A stretch of 64,000 bases of DNA from Nageia nagi (Eukaryota; Pinophyta). The position numbers and the translations under genes were made by a program. The DNA lies in assembly GCA_050084985.1 (NCBI GenBank), contig JBITNC010000001.1, forward strand, positions 33,294,001-33,358,000, read 5' to 3'. Positions within the stretch are counted from its first letter, which is position 1. Each line of letters starts with the position of its first letter. This document shows, piece after piece, positions 10,129 to 21,873 of this stretch. The notes below the pieces were generated by a model. It had not been told where the DNA came from, did not search any database, and worked only from the letters and a program-made list of their open reading frames with translations.

Positions 10129-12830
10129 GAGTCATCGGTGATATCAAGAAGGAAGTTTATGATAGGTACGTAAATAGTGATATCAAATTTTAATAGACAA
10201 TATGTATTACATTTTTTAAATTAAATTTTTTATTTACTTATTTTATAATTTATTTTAGTTTTATTTTACTATTTTTAGAATAGTTGATATTGATGAATCT
10301 TGGAAGTTATTAGGTTGCATAATATTATATGATGGGTGGTAGGATAGTAAGAGTAGAATCTTGTTTAAGTTTTAGGTATACTCCAAATATGGGATAATAT
10401 TCAAAAAATATGTAGATGCATCTGATAAGGCAAAAGATGTAAACTTATTATGTCACTTATTGGATTAGTTTGTGAAGGAGGTGGGGCTAGAGCATGTTGT
10501 TTAGGTGATCATAGATAATGCTTCTAGTTATGTTGTAGTAGGTAGCAAGCTCATGAATATGTGTCCCTCCTTGTACTGGACTCCAAGTGCTTGTCATTGT
10601 ATTGATCTTCTTATGGAGAACATAGAAAAAATGGCTTGGGTGAAAGAGGTGGTTGACTAAGCAAGCATATTCATGAGGTACATCTATCTTATCTTATTTT
10701 ATCTTATCATTTTTTTTCTTACCTTATATTCTTACTCTTAGATGATCTTGATTCTTAATTTCTTATGTTGTGTTACCAAGAATGTTTATAATAAAACCAC
10801 TATTCTTAGTATAATTAGGAGGTACACCAATAGCAGGGACTTTTTATGCCCAAGAGTTACACATTTTGCCTCTACTTTCATCAACCTTTAGTTGATATTT
10901 TGAAACATGCATGAGTTACATTCAATGTTTATTTCTAGAGATTGGAGTGATACAACCATGAGCATGAGACTAGAGGGTATGATTGTGTCTTCATTGATAT
11001 CTAGGGATGATTTTTGGATGATGCTCAAAGAGATGTGTGGCATGATAGCACCACTTGTATGAATCCTTCATCTAGTTGATAATGATAGGCCCACTATGGG
11101 CTATTTATATGAGGCTATGGCAAAGGCCATGAAGGCCATAATGCATTATTATATTGACCACCCTGATGAGGATAATGCATTTGGTAACAAGCACATGGAA
11201 TTTTGGGATCTCATTGATGAACAGTTGTGGAATATGTTGTATCACCCTATTCATGGAGTAGGAATCTTGTATTTTGTACCAAACTCAAAATACAAGACTA
11301 ATACTCATGCTAACTTGGGGCTTACAAAATGTGCAATTGGTATGGTTCAAGATCCCACCACTCAATCCAAAATCTTCAAGGAGCTTGAGTCATATAAGCA
11401 CTCAAGAGGCATATTTGGGTATCAATCCTCTAGAAAGACACATTTTATGATTGCTCTAGGTGAGAAAAATCCAAAGTTCATGCATTACTTTTAAGTTTAT
11501 ACATTTAGGCATTTAAATATTTAATGTTTTTTGATTTGATATTAGCTATTACTATTGCATTTTTTAGATTTTTTGTAGGCAAATTTTGGGGGTGAAACAC
11601 CAAAGTTGCAAAGATTTGCCATTCACATCCTTATTCAAATGAGTATCACTTCAATATGTGAGCAATATTTAAGTCCATTTGAAAAAATTCACTCTAAAAA
11701 GTGCAATAGGTTAGTAATTTGATTCATTTCAATTATGATGCCTTTCAACTTTCAAAATACAATGTACTTTTCTTACTTCTCACTCTCAATTCTTAATTTC
11801 TCATTATCTCATTTTTTATGTTAATAGGTTGACAACACAACACTTGAATGATATTGTGTACATTTATGTCAACCTATGATTGTATGCGAGGTAATGAAAA
11901 AAGAAGGATGAGGATGCCCATTAACTTGACTACCATTGATCCCCCATAAAAGTTATTTTTTTGATTTTTTACTCCCACCTAACACAACCTACATGTGATT
12001 TTTAAAATATCTTGATAGGTATTATAAAATTATAAATGTTGAATTTATTTTTGCTTTTTTGGTAATGATGCACCTCTTGTGGATGTGGTAGACCCAAAGG
12101 AGGAGTTACATGAAGCATTTCGAGAAGAATGGCTTGACATGGAGCAAGAGATAAATGAACTTACAAATGAGGGTAAGGAGGAGGAACATGTAGTAGATGA
12201 TTAGGGGAGGAGGAGGAGCATCAACATTTTGATCCATTTCCTCCTGTGAAGATTAATCATGGTGTTGGACCTTACCAGATTTATGAGTGTTGGGTTTATC
12301 AAGATATTAAGAGATGAGTCACTCATTCAGTACCAAATGATTAGGCAAAATACCTATAATACTATTGGTGGTAGTTCTATTAGTTTAGAATTACATCTTC
12401 ATAGTGCTCCTACCCCTACAAGATCACCTTCTCACTCTCAATCTCCTACTACACCTATTAGTGGAGCAAACGGTATTATACTAGTACTGGTATTACTAGT
12501 AGTGGTGATCGATTAATTAGTAAAAGGGCTAGAGCCCTGAATTGCACATACTAATGAGTTCTTAAGGCCCACACATGGATTCATTACTCATGATACATTG
12601 TATTTAGTTATTTAGTATTATTTGTACTTTGTTGGTGCTTGATAGTGGACACTTAGTGGCATTATGAGTGTATGGGATAGTAACAGTAGTAGTAGATTTA
12701 TAACTTTTGATATGATAGACATTTTGTGGATGCCTTTAATATGAATGTGTTGGTACTTATTACTTGGTAGTTCATATATGATATGATCATTTATGTGAAT
12801 GATTTAAACATTGATGGTAATTAGATAAGC
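10129..12830 (+). mobile_element. hAT DNA transposon relic
   Basis: This is the sequence between the LTR of A and the low-complexity tract, covering the hAT transposase relic and its apparent 3' untranslated part (AT-rich, no ORF). I could not find terminal inverted repeats or an 8-bp duplication, so its ends are unknown. The 5' part, including any BED zinc finger, is missing and was probably separated by the insertion of element A. Confidence 0.6.
10265..12555 (+). pseudogene. hAT-family transposase, 5'-truncated, with introns
   Basis: A cut-and-paste transposase relic. Exon one (to about 10677) has the DUF659-type catalytic region: DESWKLLGC, DGW, YVDASDKAKD, then VIIDNASSY and SACHCIDLLMENI. 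A GT at 10678 and an AG at 10780 bound a probable intron. Exon two (10781 to about 11496) has the middle helices with VTHFASTFINL and an open 132-residue piece. Exon three (11579-11709) and exon four (from 11828) carry the C-terminal dimerisation region (GGETPKLQRFAI, then NDIVYIY). An acidic and Ser-rich tail runs to TAA near 12555. Stops and small frameshifts kill it. Exon joins are inferred from where family homology resumes. Confidence 0.8.
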
Positions 12831-13248
12831 ATATTGTATAAAAAAAATTAAAATGATTGCATATTTTAAATTTTTCAATGCATCAAGTTTTTTTCCTGAA
12901 TTCTCCATTTTTTTCCCATCTTTTATCCACTTGTTTTCTAAATTTTCCATTTTTTTATCATGTATTTTTCCCATATTTTTTGTTTCTTTTCCACTTTTAT
13001 CCATGTTTTCCCCATTTTTTTCATATTTATGCAATTTTAGAGCCATAAATTTTTATTGTATAAAATGTTATTTGACCATTTATTGGCAATTTTTATTTCT
13101 TTGGCCCCAATCCATATTTTCAAAAATTATCTTTTTATTCTATGATCCATATTATTGCAAGGAGGATATCATAAGGAAGCTTTTTGTCTAGGACATATGT
13201 CATAACTTCCACTATCTTTGATCCCAATTGAATAGGAAACATGATATG
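12556..13248. other. No gene; AT-rich with a homopurine-biased low-complexity tract
   Basis: 12556-12850 is AT-rich sequence without features. 12868-13045 is a pyrimidine-rich tract on the plus strand (runs of TTTTTTCCC and CCATTTTT recur at irregular spacing), which produces spurious Phe/Ser-rich or Lys/Glu/Met-rich ORFs. 13046-13248 shows nothing. Confidence 0.6.
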
Positions 13249-13680
13249 TCAGGTCCATGCTTTGCTACAACTATCATAACCTATGATTTTGTACTTATTT
13301 CTCATAAATTTTGGGATGAGATTATCACCAAAATTATTGAGTAAATTAATGAAGCACATGTTCAAACTTGCACCACCATATACAAATGCTTGCATGACTA
13401 TTTTTCTTAATAGCTTTACAAATATGTGGATTGGCAAGTATTTATCAATGATATCATCACCAAGAATCATCGCTTCAGTAAATGTTATAGTATTCTTGAA
13501 ACAACCAATCATTCCTATCAATGGACTAATATAAATATCAATATCAACATCAATGCCACTAAGGATTTCAAACAATGTCATTCTATGTTCTTTAGATTTT
13601 TTAAATAAATCAAGCAAACTAATTTTAGCATTTTTATTTTTCATATTTTACATGAAAATATTTTTGCAAATATCTTTCTC
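13249..13680 (-). pseudogene. Element J protease region
   Basis: An open 131-residue segment begins SLLDLFKKSKEHRMTLFEIL, the family's usual segment before the protease, then runs LPIHIFVK and FVYGGASLNMCFINLLNNFG. The last matches the retropepsin active-site strand (D-x-G-x-SLN-x) with the catalytic Asp replaced by Tyr. It is therefore inactive. The C-terminal half with the LLGRPW motif is missing. Confidence 0.65.
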
Positions 13681-13772
13681 CTTTTCCTTAGAGAATATTT
13701 AGAATATACATATTTTGTAGAAGAAACTAGGTTAGGAATACCTTTCTTTGATCTTGTTGTTGCATTGCATGC

Positions 13773-14930
13773 TTATTCCAAATATGAACCTATATCTAAC
13801 TCTACTTTTGTATTGAATTCATCATCAAACTCAATAGATTCACCATTATCATCATAGAAAATCATATTCACCATATTGACAAAAGGTGGGTCTTGAGTTT
13901 TGACTTTAACAACATCATTTTCATATGATAATGTACCATTATCCAATAGGTGTTTTACTTGCTTTCTCAAAACATAACAACCTATTGTATTATGCCTTTT
14001 TATTTGATGATTTTTGTAGAGTTGATTCTCCCTATACCAATTAAACTTTTCATCATGGGATCCATATTCCTTTCCTTGGATTTCCTCAAATATTTGATTA
14101 GGGTTTATTAGTAATAATTATAACTCTTTGGTTGATTTCCTAACTTTGTTTTATATTGGTTAGATGGTTCAACTTCATTAACTAAAGCATCATCCTTTTT
14201 GTTATAAGGTTTCCTACCATTATCTTTGTTAAAGAAATATGATGTGTATTTAAGAAAATTATACCTTACTAAGAACACTTCCTTCATAATAGGAAAATAA
14301 ACCATTTGCATAAATGAACCATTAACATGCTCAATCACTTTTTCACCAAGAATAGGATTAATGTTTTCAAGGAATACCTTTGCAATGAAGCTCTCTTCCA
14401 CCTTTTATTATATGGACCTCAAAAGGTTGATAAAATTTAGGAGCAAACTTGTCCAACCTCTTCCTTTATCCTTGCTTGAAACAAATCAAATATATCAAAT
14501 TAATTAGTTCTATTATATTGCTTTAAAATGAGCCTTTAATTGATCCTTCAATTGCTAATATAATGATATAGAACCTGGTTCTAAGCTATGGAACCACTTG
14601 CAAACTTCACCAATTAAACTCATAGGAAAATATCTTACTTTCAAATGAACATTAACCCCATATTTAAGTTCCATAATGTACTTAAAACCTTGAATATGTA
14701 TGATAGGATTAGTGTCATCATTAAACATTTTGAATTTAGGATCCTTATCTATACCAACAAGAAGTGTATTACAAATCTCCATGCTCAATGGGTTAACCTT
14801 ATTCTCTATCCAATCTGTACAAACTCCAAATTTATTTTCAACCTATGCAACTTGAGACTCAAGCTATGTAAATTTTTTATTTGTAAATGTACTTGAATTT
14901 GATGTAGGGTTACAACGATTGTGTTACTAT
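13773..14930 (-). pseudogene. Element J gag relic
   Basis: The core-like part (14555-14788) has KFKMFNDDTNPIIHIQGF, then VRYFPMSLIGEVCKWFHSL, matching the gag core pattern of P-x-SL-x-G-x-W. 14108-14401 is the core C-terminal part with AKVFLENINPILGEKVI. A degraded zinc knuckle lies near 13975-14030 (HQIKRHNTIGC), followed at 13773-13970 by LRKQVKHLLDNGTL. Two or more frameshifts and several stops are present. The N-terminus near 14930 is uncertain. Confidence 0.65.
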
Positions 14931-16566
14931 TAGCATTGATGCTAACAATAGCATTTGCATTGATGTGCACATTTGCGTTGTTCTAATTGATAGTCTAGAT
15001 TATAGGTACAAATATTTTTATGATAAGAGCTTCAAACTTAGGAATTGCCATCAAGTTTTTCAAGACTTAGGGAGTTATGTTCACCATTTTTGTCACACCA
15101 ATAAAATCAATGATCAAATGCAACCAAGAATCTTAGTGTTTAGAATGTAAAATGATGAGTAGGTTTGAGAGCACTTTATACTCTAACCCTAACTAAGAGA
15201 AAGAAAATACTATAAAATATGAGTGTTAATATGTTGATATGTATTTTGGTACAACTAGGGTTTTATCCTAAATGGACTAAATACACATAAATATTTAAGT
15301 ATGATTTATCTAAGCTAATTTACTCAAATAAATATACATGAATAAGGGAATATAATAGAGGTATAGTAGTGTAGTAACATAATAATGTAATTACATTGAT
15401 GTCAAGATATAAAATGAGAACATGCACTAAATATAAAGGAATCAAGTGAAAGTTAAATGTATCTATTTTCTTACCTTTATCATATTCAAGGATATTACAA
15501 ATGAATTTATCAAAGAGTAGTGACCTTGATGTGTGAACCCCAAGGCCAACTATAGAAGAAATACTAGCATAGGTGCTAATCTCCATGAGCTTAGAATAGA
15601 TGTGAATGTCAATGCAAGTGCTTAGTATTTTTCTTAGCATCTAATAAGCTCTTACAAGAAAAAATTATGATTTTAATATTTTCAAATTGGTTAATATTTG
15701 GACCCTCGAAAGGAGATCCATTTGCCCCAAAATTACAAGCAAGTATTAATTTTATGTATCCAATCATCAAAAAATCAACATATGGTATGTATCCACTTAT
15801 ACCTTTTATTTTAAAGGCTTTATTTTCATCCAAATTTTGAAACTAATTTTCCTTGAGTTATACAAATGTTTTTTGGGTCGATCCTTAGGAATAACCCTTA
15901 GAATGCTAATGTTATGATAGAATTAGGCTCACCAACAAGGATCGATGATAGCATATATGTTAACAAGTTGAACCAATCATATGATCATGAAGATGGATAA
16001 TAGATATTCTCTCAAGTGATAACAAGATTCCATTCACAATATGTAGTATTTAGAAACACCTAAGAGTAGGGTGCCAACTATCAAGATGTAATCTTGATAT
16101 GCTTTACCCAAGTTAGAGATACTTACATCTATATCAAGTGTGATATCATCATTTGGCCCCTTGAATATAGGTTGAATTCATCTCAATGTACTTAAAATAA
16201 AAATAAGAACAAACCTAAGAATTATGTGATAATAAGATAAAAATATAACTAAAATATGATTAAATGTGATTAAGATATCTATTTAAAGCTACACCTAAGT
16301 GGGACTATGTTAAAGGAACCACTTTTAAGTGTCAACAACAATGCTGCCTCTTGGAAAATATCCTAAAAACAAGTGATAATGATGATTCAAAAATGAAGGA
16401 ATATATAAAAAGATAAGTAAAAACTCAGATAAACCTTAAGAGAGTACAAAAATTCACCAACTAGCTTTGAAAATGAGAAAAAATATATGGCTCCTCATTT
16501 ATATAGATGTCACTGAAACCTCCATGATGAGAGAAATAACCACTTTGACCCCTTTCATCATGTTAG
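14931..16566 (-). other. Element J leader and candidate 5' LTR part, interrupted by G
   Basis: No credible ORF occurs here. A possible PBS starts at 15729 on the minus strand (TGGGGCAAATGGATCTCC). If correct, the LTR lies above about 15735. A TATA box at 16497-16509 on the minus strand fits an LTR promoter of J. The segment ends exactly where the copia LTR of G begins. The PBS and LTR calls are tentative because no second copy of this LTR is in the window. Confidence 0.35.
16497..16509 (-). promoter_or_regulatory. Candidate TATA box of element J
   Basis: The minus strand reads CATCTATATAAAT, a plausible TATA box in the right orientation for J. It lies 57 bp from the insertion point of G, so its upstream promoter sequence would now be beyond 25587. 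Confidence 0.4.
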
Positions 16567-18384
16567 TGTTGGACTTCGAGTGACACTGAGAGGGGGGGTG
16601 AATCAGTGTATATAAAAATAATCAATTTAAGCTTCATAAATAAAGATATATTAAAAACTAGAGAAAATTGAGCAAGCACACCAAGTACATCACACAACAC
16701 CAGATATAACAAGGTTCACTAGATTGGTTACATCCCCGCACATGATTGCTTGGACTCCAATCCAAATCCAGTCATTAAAGAAAGCTTACAGATTCACAGC
16801 ACCAATTGTGAAGGGTAGCACCAACTACCACTTAAATATAGCATCACCTACTACTTGGAGCACCAACTCCAGCTATCAAGTACCCACTTGATACAACATT
16901 CAAAAAGGAGGAAGGAATACAGTTCTAGAAGACCCTCAATGGTCTAGCTCTAATGCTCATTGTTTGATCTCTGCACACAGCTCCAAAGTAACATAGTTAA
17001 ATAATCACTATCCTCTCTGCATATTTGTTTACTCACTTCACATACTCTGGATACTCCCCTCTTCCATGCTCTTCCCTCTCCACTACACACTTCTCTACTC
17101 ACCCTTCTCTCCACACTCATTTTTCACACCTTCTTCGATCCACTCTCCACCTCTTCCACGCTATTACCTTCACTTCACCATGTCTCTACTCACCCATTTT
17201 CCCTAAATCTACAATCCACTCTTCACATCCATTCCTAAAAACTGTTACACATCAAGAAAACCCCTCACTAAACTATTCCTGTCATCACACATTATCAAAA
17301 ACAAACTAAAAAGGAATCTTTATTTGTAACTACTCCTGCACTAAGAGAGTTCACTATCTGAGACTGCAACTACTATAATTGATGAACGTTCCTCTTGCTC
17401 AAACAAAGTTATTCAGACAAATGTAGCTCTTTCTCCATTGATTTCGAAGATTTGATAGTATCTAATTTTTAGTTCTGGAGTCTCTTTCTATAGCCTAGAG
17501 ATTGACTAGCTTACCGGATGTTTATTGTATAGACCATGATGTCATCATCTCTGGACTTCGGAAGAAAGTTCCAAGGTATCTGCATGGCCTTTTGGACTTT
17601 TCAACACCAACTGCTAATGTCATCTTCTCTGGACTCCGAAAGTAGAGTAAAATGCTTCCTGCGATGTTTGAACTTTTATCTCCAGACTTTTATCTCTGAA
17701 CTTTTATCTTTGGACTTTTATCTCCAGACTTTTATCTTCAAACTTTTATCTTCGAACTTTTATCTTCAGACTTTTCTCTCCGAACTTTTATCTCCAAACT
17801 TTTATCTCCAAACTTTTATCTCCGAACTTTTATCTTCAGACTTTTATCTCTGGACTTTTATCTCTGACTTTATCTCCAGACTTTTCTCTTTGAACTTTTA
17901 TCTCCAGACTTTTATCTTGGGACTTTTATCTTCGCACTTTTATCTCCACACTTTTATCTTCACACTTTTATCTCTGAACTTTTATCTTTGTACTTTTATC
18001 TCCAAATTTTATCTTCAAACTTTTATCTTCAGACTTTTCTCTTCGGACTTTTATCTCTGGACTTTTATCTCCAGACTTTTATCTTTGCACTTTTATCTCT
18101 GCACTTTTATTCACCCCTTGCTGACCTCATCATCTCTGGAACCTAGTTTCATTCAAAAATGTGAACATCATTCTTCCTGTGATGTCATCTTCATGCTTCT
18201 GGAATGCTCTACTCACTTTCTCCAAAACCTGATTTTTTTTAACAACTGAGCTTTTATTATTTCATTTCGGAATGCTTAATTTATTGACCCTGGATTTTCA
18301 ATTCTCCTTGCTGACCTCATCACCTCTGAAACCCAATCTTTACCAAAACCACATGTTGACAACAATGACAATCACACATGCTCA
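16567..18384 (-). repeat. Element G 3' LTR
   Basis: 1818 bp, starting TGTTGGACTTCGAGTGAC and ending CACATGCTCA on the plus strand. It aligns end to end with 23751-25585. In element orientation it starts TGAGCATG right after the PPT. It contains a 14-bp tandem array (17673-18110) and two copies of a GATGAGGTCAGCAAGG-type motif (minus strand), near 18116-18135 and 18308-18330. Confidence 0.92.
17673..18110 (-). repeat. 14-bp tandem array in the 3' LTR of G
   Basis: About 31 head-to-tail copies of a 14-bp unit, plus-strand consensus CTTTTATCTCYRGA, with positions 10-14 variable and a few 13- or 15-bp or CTTTTCTC variants. Because 14 is not a multiple of three, any long translation across it cycles through three frames and is meaningless. 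In LTR terms it sits upstream of the GC-poor R/U5-like part. Confidence 0.92.
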
Positions 18385-18400
18385 ACAATCTCCCCCTTTG
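18385..18400 (-). other. Polypurine tract of element G
   Basis: The minus strand reads AAAGGGGGAGATTGT immediately before the 3' LTR start. This is the classic copia PPT from which plus-strand DNA synthesis starts. Confidence 0.9.
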
Positions 18401-18589
18401 GAATTGTTGGCAACACCACTTGATCAGACACCAGCATCAGGACTTTTCTCTCCCCCTTTATCAACAATAACAAAGGGCATTTACAGACTCCCCTTGAGTC
18501 CATGCATGACATTCTTAGGAAATTAGTAGTATGCATACAAAAACAAGATACACAGAAGCAATATAGGAAGGAAAAAATAAACACTCCCC

Positions 18590-19213
18590 CTAAGAATGTG
18601 ATGTCCAGAACTAGCTAATGCTTGGGAAGGACAACAACTCCTAGCTTGTTTCGAAGATGTTCAAAGATGTCTTTGGGCAAAGGCTTTATAAAGATGTCTG
18701 CTACTTGCTCTGTGGTTGGAACAAAATCCAACTGTACTTCTCCTTGCACCACTCTTTCTTTTAGAAAGTGATATCTAATTGCAATATGCTTTGTTCATGA
18801 GTGCATAATAGGATTTTTTGATATATTGATTGCACTTGTGTTATCACAAAGAATTGATATGGGCTCGCTAATCTGTATACCAAAATCTTTTAGCATCTCT
18901 TCATCCATAGAATCTGTGTGTAGCAAGAAGTTGCTACTATATACTCTACTTTTGTTGTAGATAGGGATACTGAGTCTTGCTTTTTACTATGCCAGCCAAC
19001 AAGATTATTACCCAAATAAAATGCTCCTCCACTAGTGCTCTTCCTATCATCCATGCATCCTACCCAGTCTGCATCTGAAAAGGTAGTAAGTGTAAAGTCC
19101 TTTCCTCTAGGATACCACAAACCATATTCTATTGTACCTTTGAGATATCTAAATATTCTCTTTACTGCAGTAACATGTGTTTCTTTGGGATTTGCTTGAA
19201 ATTGAGCAACCAT
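18590..19213 (-). pseudogene. Element G RNase H and pol C-terminus
   Basis: Copia RNase H with HVTAVKRIFRYLKGTIEYGL, SDADWVGCMDDRKSTSG (catalytic Asp), WHSKKQDSVSLSTTKVEY (catalytic Glu) and ending ILWMKRC before a stop. Beyond the stop, the C-terminal helix and domain end can be followed to about 18590. A frame break separates it from the RT at 19215. Confidence 0.9.
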
Positions 19214-19219
19214 ACGATA

Positions 19220-20110
19220 CTACTTGAAGAATATCCAGTTAGTGGCTATCAAATATAATAAACTTCCAATCATTGACCTGTATTGTGTTTGATCTACTGT
19301 TGGTGTTTTATCATCCTTACTTAATTTGTAGCCTGTCATCATAGGGGTGCTCACAGGTTTACAGTCTTCCATGGTAAACTTCTTCAGCATCTCCTTAACA
19401 TACTTGGTTTGGGAAATGAACATGCCATTCTTCAATTGATTGATTTGTAAGCTGAGAAAAAATGCAAGCTCACCTATCATAGACATCTCGAATTCTATTT
19501 GCATGTTGTCAACAAGATTTTTACATAGCTCATTCTTGCTTCCTCCAAAAATTATATCATCTACATAGACAATAACAATTAGCTGATTTTCCTTTTCTAA
19601 TTGAATGTATAAATTGCTATCCACCATTCCTTTTCTAAAGCCTTACTGCTAAACATATGTATCAAGTCTGGAGTACCATGCTCAAGGTGCCTATTTTAAA
19701 CCATACAGAGCCTTCTTTAGTTTTGCATACCAGATTAGGATTCTCTCCCAATTGGAAACCATCTGGCTATTCAATATAGACTTCTTCCTTAATTTTGCCA
19801 TTTAGAAAGGCTGATTTTACATCCATTTGATAAACTTTAAAGTCTTTATACACTGTAAAAGCTAAAAACATGCGAATAGCTTCTAATATGGCCATAGGTG
19901 CAAAAGTTTCTTCAAAATCAATTCCTTCAACTTGAGTATATCCCTTGTAGACAAGTCTAGCTTTATTTCGAACCACTATCCCATCTTCATTCAACTTATT
20001 ACAAAAAATCCACTTTGTGCCAATCACATTTTTGTTGGCTGGTCTAGGAACAAGTTCCCATGTTTCATTCTTTTCAATTTGAGTGAGTTCTTCCTCCATT
20101 GCTTTCATTT
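19220..20110 (-). pseudogene. Element G reverse transcriptase
   Basis: Upstream part (19767-20108): [53 protein letters not shown], then [13 protein letters not shown] (first catalytic Asp) and EVYIE, followed by TAG where Gln is usual. Downstream part (19220-19627): LIVIVYVDDIIFGG (catalytic pair), MIGELAFFLSLQI, then CKPVSTPM. The stretch between (19628-19766) has a frame change and a stop. Both catalytic motifs are intact. Confidence 0.92.
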
Positions 20111-20460
20111 AGCTTTCATCTTGGCTAGCTTCTGATACATTCTTAGGCTTTATATTGGATAGGAGAGAATAGGTGCTTGAAACCCCTCTACAAGTTTGGA
20201 TGCCTGTATGAAACTCACCAATGATTTGCTCTTGTGGATGTTCCTTGTGCCATCTATTTGGTGGAGTTTTTGAATTTTCATCTTCTTCCAACTCATTTTC
20301 TGAAACACTATTTGAGTTACTTGGTGAATTTGAATCATCTAGTTTCTTTACTTATGATTGTTGTACATGAGGCTTAGATTTGTTTTTATTCTTTTTGTCT
20401 TCTTCAATTGAATCTTGATAGGCAGGAAGATCATCATCATCATTTCTCTTGTGAAGATCT
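20109..20460 (-). pseudogene. Element G integrase-RT linker
   Basis: A hydrophilic Asp/Glu/Asn/Ser-rich segment (NDDDDLPAYQDSIEEDK, then SENELEEDENSKTPPN) joining integrase to RT, as in other copia polyproteins. Stops occur near 20350 and 20468. No domain is visible. Confidence 0.65.
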
Positions 20461-20462
20461 CT

Positions 20463-21526
20463 TTACTCATCAACACAAACATCAGCACTATCAATGATTG
20501 TTTTTGTCCTTTTATTGTAACACCTGTATGCTTTGCTCTTCGAAGAGTAACCAAGAAAGATACCTTCATCAGATCTATCCTCAAACTTTCCTAAATTTTC
20601 TTCTATTCTCTTGATATAGCATTTACTACCAAAGATCTTGAAGTGCCTCACTGTAGCTCTTCTTCCAAACCATAATTCATATGGTGTTTTGTCCTCATGT
20701 GGTCGCATCATACATCTATTTTGAATATGTACTACAGTATGCATTACTTCTTTCCAGAACCTATCAGCAACCTTGCTTTCTATCAGCATGGTTCAAGCCA
20801 TTTCTTGTACTGCTCTATTTTTTCTTTCAACTACTCCATTTTGTTGTGGAGTTCTTACTGCAAAGAATTGTCTTTTAATTATGTGTTGTATGCAAAACTC
20901 AAAAAACTCATCAAAAGTGAACTCACCTCCTCTGTCTAAGTGAAGACATTTAATTCTCCTCTCTATCTGATTTTCTACTTGATTTTTAAATGCTTTGAAC
21001 ATTTCAAAAGCTTCAGATTTATGTTTCAAAAATTGCACCCAAGTCATTCTTGAATAATCATCTATGAATAGAATAAAATACTTATCTCCATTGAAGCTTT
21101 GTGTTCTCATTGGTCCGCATAGGTCGGTGTGTACGATTTCCAATGGTCTACTTGTGTGATATTCTTTCACTTTGAACTTTGCCCGAGTTTGCTTTCCCCT
21201 TTGGCATGAATCACAAATATCATTTGCTGGTTTGCTGATATGGGCATATCTCTTACTGCTCTTTTTGAGCAAATGTTCATCAAGTTATTAAAATAGATGT
21301 GTCCTAATCTCTTATTCCATAGCCAATCATCACTCTCCTTGCCTAGAAGACATGATCCCTCTGAAATATCTGATAAGGTGTATAAATTACCATAGGTTCT
21401 TGTACCAACTGCTACAAGTCTACCACTATTTGCCCTTTGGATCTCACAGCCATGTTTTTTGAAAATTACATCATGTCCTTTGTCACATATTTGACTGACA
21501 CTCAACAAATTATGCTTCAGTCCCAT
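20463..21526 (-). pseudogene. Element G integrase
   Basis: The zinc-binding domain spans a frameshift near 21240: RLGHIYFNNLMNIC on one side, then ICDSCQRGKQTRAKF. The core has VHTDLCGPM (first Asp), CLHLDRGGEF (second Asp) and PQQNGVVERKN (Glu), all present. The C-terminal part (20463-20789) has TPYELWFGRRATVRHFKIFG and EGIFLGYSSKSKAYR. A TGA separates the two at about 20790. The catalytic triad is intact while the frame is not. Confidence 0.92.
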
Positions 21527-21529
21527 AAC

Positions 21530-21735
21530 AAATAATACCTCTTCAGATCTGATGTTGCCATCATTTATTTTGACTGTCCCTTTGCCGATAATTTGTGCAC
21601 CATCATTATTTCCAAATCTTACTGACCCACCTTCATATTCTTATAGTTTTTGAAATTTCTTCTTGTCACCTATCATGTGACTTGAGCATCCGTTGTCTAA
21701 TATCCATGGTGATGGTTTGTCTTGAGCTTTTAATG
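21530..21735 (-). pseudogene. Element G protease
   Basis: The active-site strand reads WILDNGCSSHM, where copia elements usually have LDSG or LDTG. The Ser/Thr to Asn change beside the catalytic Asp is a likely inactivating substitution. It continues through VRFGNNDGAQIIGKG, with one TAA upstream, and joins the integrase frame through LKHNLLSVSQICDKG. Confidence 0.82.
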
Positions 21736-21873
21736 CTGTTTGAACGATTAAAGACTCTTTATCCTCTCTAAGTTTCTCCTTTTCTTTATAGACTTATTTT
21801 ACTTTTATTTCAGCTTCTTGTTTTTTATTATACTTTTCTTCTTCCTTGGATGACTGCTCTGAAACTATTTATT

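Larger units (their letters stand above)
13249..16566 (-). mobile_element. Element J: Tat-like Ty3/gypsy relic (gag-protease end)
   Basis: Minus-strand gag and protease pieces, then a leader and an LTR-like segment that is cut at 16566 by element G. No RT or integrase is present. The protease end stops at about 13249 next to plain AT-rich sequence. Its gag is much more diverged from A, B and E than they are from each other. Sequence at 25588-26652, on the far side of G, probably continues it. Confidence 0.7.

Noticed and set aside
12525-12540. Short hairpin AGGGCT-AG-AGCCCT as the terminal repeat of the hAT element
   Set aside because: It lies inside the frame that continues to the apparent C-terminus near 12555, and no matching left end exists.
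12853-13191. Phe/Ser-rich membrane-like ORF and Lys/Glu/Met-rich ORF on the other strand
   Set aside because: Both arise from one pyrimidine-rich low-complexity tract and have no domain.
17025-17309. Ser/His/Thr-rich ORF conserved between the two G LTRs (also 24144-24422)
   Set aside because: The conservation only reflects that both are LTR copies; frames differ and no protein signal is seen.
17673-18110. Possible CRISPR-like array
   Set aside because: A 14-bp head-to-tail repeat without unique spacers, in a plant retrotransposon LTR, is not CRISPR.
17536-18249. 237-residue open frame with repeated LDFYLQTFI-like wording, and a 124-residue counterpart at 24859-25233
   Set aside because: It is a translation of the 14-bp array in the LTRs. 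With a unit length not divisible by three the apparent peptide repeat is a 42-bp cycle, and the array differs between the two LTRs.
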